DNA of 9,281 bases. Origin: Pseudacidobacterium sp036264445 (GTDB taxonomy: Bacteria; Acidobacteriota; Terriglobia; Terriglobales; Acidobacteriaceae). Below, piece after piece: positions 6,228-9,281 of the stretch (position 1 is the stretch's first letter; each line of letters starts with the position of its first letter). Position numbers and translations under genes: made by a program. The notes under the pieces were generated by a model that saw only the letters and a program-made list of their open reading frames with translations, did not search any database and had not been told where the DNA came from. The stretch is taken from positions 1 to 9,281 of the forward strand of contig DATAQW010000085.1 in the NCBI GenBank assembly GCA_036264445.1. The letters are read 5' to 3'.

Positions 6228-7061
6228 ATGGCACACTCGCATGCAGCACCCCCCGCCCCAACTGCTCTTCCCGGAGTAGCGAATATTGTCGCGATTGGCT
6301 CAGGCAAGGGCGGAGTAGGTAAAACCACGCTCTCAGTCAACATCGCCGTTGCTCTGGCCAGGCTTGGATACAAAGTCGGTCTCATTGACGCCGATGTTTA
6401 TGGGCCGAATGTACCGCTTATGCTCGGCTCAAGCCAGCAGCCGCGTGTGCTTCAAAACAATCAGATTGAGCCGAACACGGCGCACGGCATTAAGGTCATT
6501 TCCGTCGGCTTCATTTCGCCCGGAGACAAGCCTCTCGTCATGCGCGGGCCCATGTTGCACCAGATCATCCGCCAGTTCCTGCAACAGGTGGAGTGGGGAG
6601 AGCTGGACTTCCTGCTCGTGGATCTGCCTCCGGGAACAGGCGATGTGGTCATCTCACTGGTTCAGACGGTTCCGCTTACCGGAGCTGTGGTCGTTTCTAC
6701 TCCTTCTGACGTTTCGCTGCAGGACGCGCGCAAGGCCCTTGAGATGTTCCATCAGGTGAATGTCGAGGTACTGGGCATTGTTGAGAATATGAGCCACTTC
6801 ACCTGCCCGCATTGCCATCAGGAGATTGATATCTTCTCGAAAGGCGGCGCCGAGCGCACGGCGAAGCAGTTCAATGTGCCATTCCTCGGGTCGATTGAGC
6901 TTGATCCGGAAATCCGGCTTGGAGGCGATCGTGGGCTGCCCGTTGCTCTGCTTGGGGAAGACTCGCCTAAGGCAAAGGATTTTTATGCTGTTGCGAAGCA
7001 GGTAGCCGAACGGGCGCAGGCGCAGTCAGCGAAGTCTGAGAATGTCTTTGAGATCAGCTAG
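6228..7061 (+). CDS. mrp: Mrp/ApbC-family Fe-S cluster carrier ATPase
   Basis: A 277-aa P-loop ATPase of the Mrp/NBP35 family (ParA/MinD superfamily), which binds a labile [4Fe-4S] cluster at a dimer interface and passes it to cytoplasmic apoproteins. Visible motifs are the deviant Walker A GSGKGGVGKTT (24-34) with signature K27, LIDADVYGPN (52-61, switch region), VDLPPGTGD (131-139, Walker B-like) and the cluster-ligand motif C193-P-H-C196 followed by the ENMSHF-type context of the family. The DUF59/MIP18-like domain often present at the N-terminus is absent; instead about 17 residues of a His/Ala/Pro-rich leader precede the ATPase core. The ATG at 6228 has an AGGAG six nt upstream (6217-6221). 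Transcription ends at the strong hairpin at 7111-7139. The neighbouring genes are not Fe-S assembly genes, so the assignment rests on sequence motifs. Confidence 0.95.
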   Translation: MAHSHAAPPAPTALPGVANIVAIGSGKGGVGKTTLSVNIAVALARLGYKVGLIDADVYGPNVPLMLGSSQQPRVLQNNQIEPNTAHGIKVISVGFISPGDKPLVMRGPMLHQIIRQFLQQVEWGELDFLLVDLPPGTGDVVISLVQTVPLTGAVVVSTPSDVSLQDARKALEMFHQVNVEVLGIVENMSHFTCPHCHQEIDIFSKGGAERTAKQFNVPFLGSIELDPEIRLGGDRGLPVALLGEDSPKAKDFYAVAKQVAERAQAQSAKSENVFEIS

Positions 7062-7110
7062 GGACTATAGCGGTCCTGGCGAGTGCACAGGATGACGGCT
7101 GCGACGATGG

Positions 7111-7139
7111 AAAAGGCTGGGATTCGTCCCAGCCTTTTT
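7111..7139. terminator. Bidirectional intrinsic terminator between mrp and rpsT
   Basis: AAAAGGCTGGGA (7111-7122) and TCCCAGCCTTTT (7127-7138) form a perfect 12-bp stem with a TTCG tetraloop, with a T-run on the 3' side and an A-run on the 5' side. On the plus strand it terminates mrp, 50 nt after its stop. On the minus strand, where the loop is CGAA and the A-run becomes a T-run, it terminates rpsT, 18 nt after its stop. Confidence 0.93.
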
Positions 7140-7157
7140 CTATCCAGAAAACTGGAA

Positions 7158-7436
7158 TTAAGCGGTTTTCTTTGCGGACACTGCCTTCACGCGGGCGGCC
7201 AGGCGGCTCTTGTAGCGGGAGGCGGTGTTGTTGTGCAGAATGCCCTTCTGGACGCTCTTGTCGAGAGCCGAGACGGTCTGCTTGAACTGCTCGTTGACGG
7301 CTGCGGTGTCGCCCTTGGCGATGGCCTCGCGCAGGGCGCGAAGGCTTCCGCGGACACGGCTCTTGTTGGCGCGGTTCACCGCGGTCTTTCTTTCAGTCTG
7401 CCGGGCGCGCTTGAGCGCCGAAACATGGTTCGCCAT
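7158..7436 (-). CDS. rpsT: 30S ribosomal protein S20 (bS20)
   Basis: A 92-aa protein of normal S20 length. It binds 16S rRNA early in small-subunit assembly. The sequence opens MANHVSALKRARQTERK, continues NRANKSRVRGSLRALREAI and ends VKAVSAKKTA; it is highly basic and forms the expected three-helix bundle, with KSVQKGILHNNTASRYKSRL (60-79) as the conserved C-terminal block. The ATG at 7436 has AAAGGAA (7447-7441) about 5 nt upstream. It is a monocistronic gene with its own promoter at 7513-7541, a leader of about 70 nt containing a hairpin, and a strong terminator immediately downstream. S20 is autoregulated at translation in E. coli; the leader structure makes similar control possible here, but that is inference. 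Confidence 0.97.
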   Translation of the reverse strand: MANHVSALKRARQTERKTAVNRANKSRVRGSLRALREAIAKGDTAAVNEQFKQTVSALDKSVQKGILHNNTASRYKSRLAARVKAVSAKKTA

Positions 7437-7466
7437 GGTGTTCCTTTAATCTTTCCTTTGGGAAAT

Positions 7467-7500
7467 GGGATGCAGGCAGAAGAGACACTTGCCACATCCC
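7467..7500 (-). promoter_or_regulatory. Hairpin in the rpsT 5' leader
   Basis: On the minus strand GGGATG (7500-7495) pairs with CATCCC (7472-7467), and inside it GGCA (7493-7490) pairs with TGCC (7478-7475), leaving an 11-nt loop and a small asymmetric internal loop. It lies between the predicted transcription start near 7505 and the ribosome site at 7447-7441. It could protect the 5' end of the mRNA or serve in S20 feedback. Confidence 0.35.
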
Positions 7501-7512
7501 CTGCAAAGTATA

Positions 7513-7541
7513 AGTATATGTGATTTTGGACTGACCGTCCA
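7513..7541 (-). promoter_or_regulatory. Sigma-70-type promoter of rpsT
   Basis: The minus strand reads TGGACG (7541-7536, 4 of 6 to the -35 consensus), exactly 17 bp, then TATACT (7518-7513, 5 of 6 to the -10 consensus). TATACT is repeated immediately downstream at 7512-7507, so an alternative start is possible. GGAC and GTCC (7540-7528 on the minus strand) form a small inverted repeat overlapping the -35 box. Confidence 0.6.
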
Positions 7542-7549
7542 GGTCTCCA

Positions 7550-7562
7550 CGCGCTGTGCGCG
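7550..7562 (-). other. GC hairpin just after the methyltransferase stop
   Basis: CGCGC, TGT and GCGCG form a 5-bp hairpin 3 nt after the methyltransferase stop codon. There is no T-run downstream on the minus strand, so it would be at best a weak terminator separating the methyltransferase gene from the rpsT promoter. Confidence 0.25.
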
Positions 7563-7565
7563 CCA

Positions 7566-9269
7566 TTAATCGGAAGGAGTAAGCGGCAGTTGCAGATTGG
7601 TGGCGACTTCGGGGCGCTGGCGGGGGGCCCGCTTGAACGTTGCGTCGCGGCGGTGCAGCGGATACTCGACGTGTTTGCCGTCGAGCAACTGCTCAATGGT
7701 CAGAATCTGGATGCGCGGGTATTCGGAGCCGTCCGGCGAGCGGTAAAAGCCAGCTTCGGCGGCTTCCTTCATCATCGGCTTTGTCGGTTTTTCAAAGCAG
7801 AGGAAGACGCCAATCTCGGCTTTCTCACGCTCCATAGTGCCGCGCAGGTCGCGCACCTGAGGCACAGTTACGCCGCCGGCCTTCACCGAGAAGAGAATCT
7901 GCTTCGATTTGCCGCTTTCGTCGTCGTGGAAGTAGAGGCGCCCGTCGATGCCGCGGTCGGCGCCCTTCTTCTGCTCGGCGGGGCGGGCTCCGCAAAGGCC
8001 GAGCGCCCACCACTGGAACTGGTATTTGTCCTGTTCGGCGAGGGTGGCGGCGGCGTGCAGCGAGACCGGCTCGCCAATGACTTCATAGGTCTGCCTGATC
8101 TCTTCGCCGAAGGCGTCGGCGAGGCGCTTTTTGATGAGGCCGATGGCGAGATGGGTGATGTCGATACCGATCCAGCGGCGGTTGAGCTTCTGCGCGACCT
8201 GAATGGTAGTGCCGCAGCCGCAGAAGGGGTCGAGGACGACGTCGCCTTCGTTGGAGCTGGCTTTGATGATGCGTTCGAGGAGAGCTTCGGGTTTTTGGGT
8301 CGGGTAGCCTAGGCGCTCCTGGGCTTGGGAGTTGATGGGCGAGATGTCAGTCACGACATCTTGAATAGGGACTCCGCCTGACAAGTAGCGTTTGAATTGG
8401 GGGAAGCCAGGGCCGCCATGCTTACCTCTAGGTGTCCAGTAGATATACCCGTGCTCATCAAGAAGGTCCAGTTTTTCCTGCGTGCTCATCTGACTAGAAG
8501 TCTCTAAGTCTTTCAAAGCGATTACTTCATCTTTTGGCACTGCCCAATGCCGTCCTGTCTTTGCAGGGTTGTAACCACGCCAAGGTTTCCCTGAGTCGCC
8601 CTGTGTTTTTCCCGCGCCTGTTAGATCAGAAAGGCGATAGCTACCGCGGTCATCAGACTGTCTGTACTTAACTGCGAGATATGCCGGGTCGTACTCCTGA
8701 AATACCGTATTCCAGAGATGCGGAGCAGATTTTGAATAAAACAAAATGGTGTCGTGCACCGGTCCCCACCGTTTAGGGTTTACATGAGCACTAGTACGTT
8801 TCCAAATAATTTCATTCAAAAACATCTGTGCCCCAAACACCGCATCCATCAAAATCTTCAGATAATGGCTTGCGGTCGGGTCGCAGTGCAGGTAGATCGA
8901 TCCTGTTTCCTTGAGCACGCGGCGCAGCTCGACGAGGCGCGGGGCCATCATGGCGAGATAGGCCATCATGTCGCTGTTGCCTAAGAAGGTGTGGAAGGCG
9001 CGCATGGCGTCGGCCGCGCGCCCGCCGCGCTCGACGATGTGTTCATAGGAGCGCTGCGCGTCGATGTTCCACTCCCAGGTGTCTTCGAAGGCGCGAATCT
9101 GCGAGCTGGACTTCGAGCCGTCTTTTTCAGCGAAGAGGACGTTGTAGTCCTGGCGTGAGTTGAAGGGAGGATCGAGATAGATCAGGTCCACGGACTCGTC
9201 GCGGATGTAGCGTTGCAGGACCTCGTAGTTGTCGCCGTAGAAGAGCTGGTTCTTACGTTTTTCAGTCAC
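7566..9269 (-). CDS. Beta-class DNA methyltransferase fused to an Mrr-like PD-(D/E)XK domain
   Basis: At least 567 aa. The first two-thirds is an AdoMet-dependent DNA amino-methyltransferase in beta-class order: catalytic motif IV YLDPPFNS (31-38), a variable target-recognition segment (about 131-310), motif X-like GYPTQKPEALLERII (321-335) and AdoMet motif I LDPFCGCGTT (346-355). DPPF suggests N6-adenine, but N4-cytosine is not excluded. Residues about 418-535 resemble the Mrr-type restriction-endonuclease fold: GADRGIDG (436-443, D442 a likely metal ligand), ILFSVKAGG (458-466, K463) and VRDLRGTMEREKAEIGVF (472-489). Ser461 stands where Glu or Gln is usual, so nuclease activity is uncertain. 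The listed start is a GTG at 9269 with no ribosome site, and the frame remains open to the right edge, so the true start may lie outside. GC falls sharply in the target-recognition segment. No separate restriction or specificity gene is in view; it may be a self-contained restriction-modification protein or a solitary methyltransferase. Confidence 0.9.
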   Translation of the reverse strand: MTEKRKNQLFYGDNYEVLQRYIRDESVDLIYLDPPFNSRQDYNVLFAEKDGSKSSSQIRAFEDTWEWNIDAQRSYEHIVERGGRAADAMRAFHTFLGNSDMMAYLAMMAPRLVELRRVLKETGSIYLHCDPTASHYLKILMDAVFGAQMFLNEIIWKRTSAHVNPKRWGPVHDTILFYSKSAPHLWNTVFQEYDPAYLAVKYRQSDDRGSYRLSDLTGAGKTQGDSGKPWRGYNPAKTGRHWAVPKDEVIALKDLETSSQMSTQEKLDLLDEHGYIYWTPRGKHGGPGFPQFKRYLSGGVPIQDVVTDISPINSQAQERLGYPTQKPEALLERIIKASSNEGDVVLDPFCGCGTTIQVAQKLNRRWIGIDITHLAIGLIKKRLADAFGEEIRQTYEVIGEPVSLHAAATLAEQDKYQFQWWALGLCGARPAEQKKGADRGIDGRLYFHDDESGKSKQILFSVKAGGVTVPQVRDLRGTMEREKAEIGVFLCFEKPTKPMMKEAAEAGFYRSPDGSEYPRIQILTIEQLLDGKHVEYPLHRRDATFKRAPRQRPEVATNLQLPLTPSD

Positions 9270-9281
9270 GGTTTTGAGGTG

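Noticed and set aside
7062..7077. GGAC/GTCC inverted repeat just after the mrp stop codon
   Set aside because: Four base pairs around a 7-nt loop are expected by chance; the real terminator lies at 7111-7139.
7590..8312. 240-aa plus-strand open frame opposite the methyltransferase C-terminus
   Set aside because: It is a high-GC shadow of the Mrr-like domain and motif I; the composition (Ala/Gly/Val/Phe-rich) and lack of a start context argue against coding.

Overview
The window looks like chromosomal DNA from an Acidobacteriota bacterium, most likely class Terriglobia (Granulicella, Terriglobus or Edaphobacter type). I infer this from the moderately high GC, the style of the S9 peptidase, the exported amidohydrolase with an F-W-N-S-H-V-H metal motif, the S20 sequence, and an intergenic element of the 'GTCATCC-GA-CGGA' kind. 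I could not run any comparison, so the taxon is an inference.

Layout. Bases 1-1572 (+) are the 3' part of a prolyl-oligopeptidase-type S9 peptidase. Bases 1612-5439 hold four minus-strand genes, transcribed in the order: small TPR protein, LON substrate-binding-domain protein, MoxR/magnesium-chelatase-like AAA+ ATPase, exported amidohydrolase. The last two are 11 bp apart; the others are separated by 70-87 bp with no clear terminator. Divergent from the TPR gene across a 136-bp spacer is a hot-dog acyl-CoA thioesterase (5576-6124, +). A REP-like intergenic element and a candidate promoter follow, then mrp/apbC (6228-7061, +), an Fe-S carrier P-loop ATPase. mrp and the minus-strand rpsT (ribosomal protein S20, 7158-7436) converge on a strong bidirectional hairpin terminator. 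Upstream of rpsT are a good sigma-70-type promoter and a leader hairpin. The rest (7566 to the right edge, minus strand) is a beta-class DNA methyltransferase fused to a C-terminal Mrr-like PD-(D/E)XK domain.

How the genes relate. Most are housekeeping or general-metabolism genes: peptide and amide hydrolysis outside the cytoplasm, AAA+ remodelling, acyl-CoA hydrolysis, Fe-S delivery, ribosome assembly. The accessory element is the methyltransferase-nuclease-like fusion. Its central segment, between catalytic motif IV and AdoMet motif I where the target-recognition domain of beta-class enzymes lies, is about 49% GC by hand count, against about 63% in the flanking parts of the same gene. This suggests replacement of the specificity domain by recombination. 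I see no tRNA, rRNA, CRISPR array, insertion sequence or att site. No wholly new system is evident; the fusion enzyme and its mosaic specificity domain are the best candidates for follow-up.
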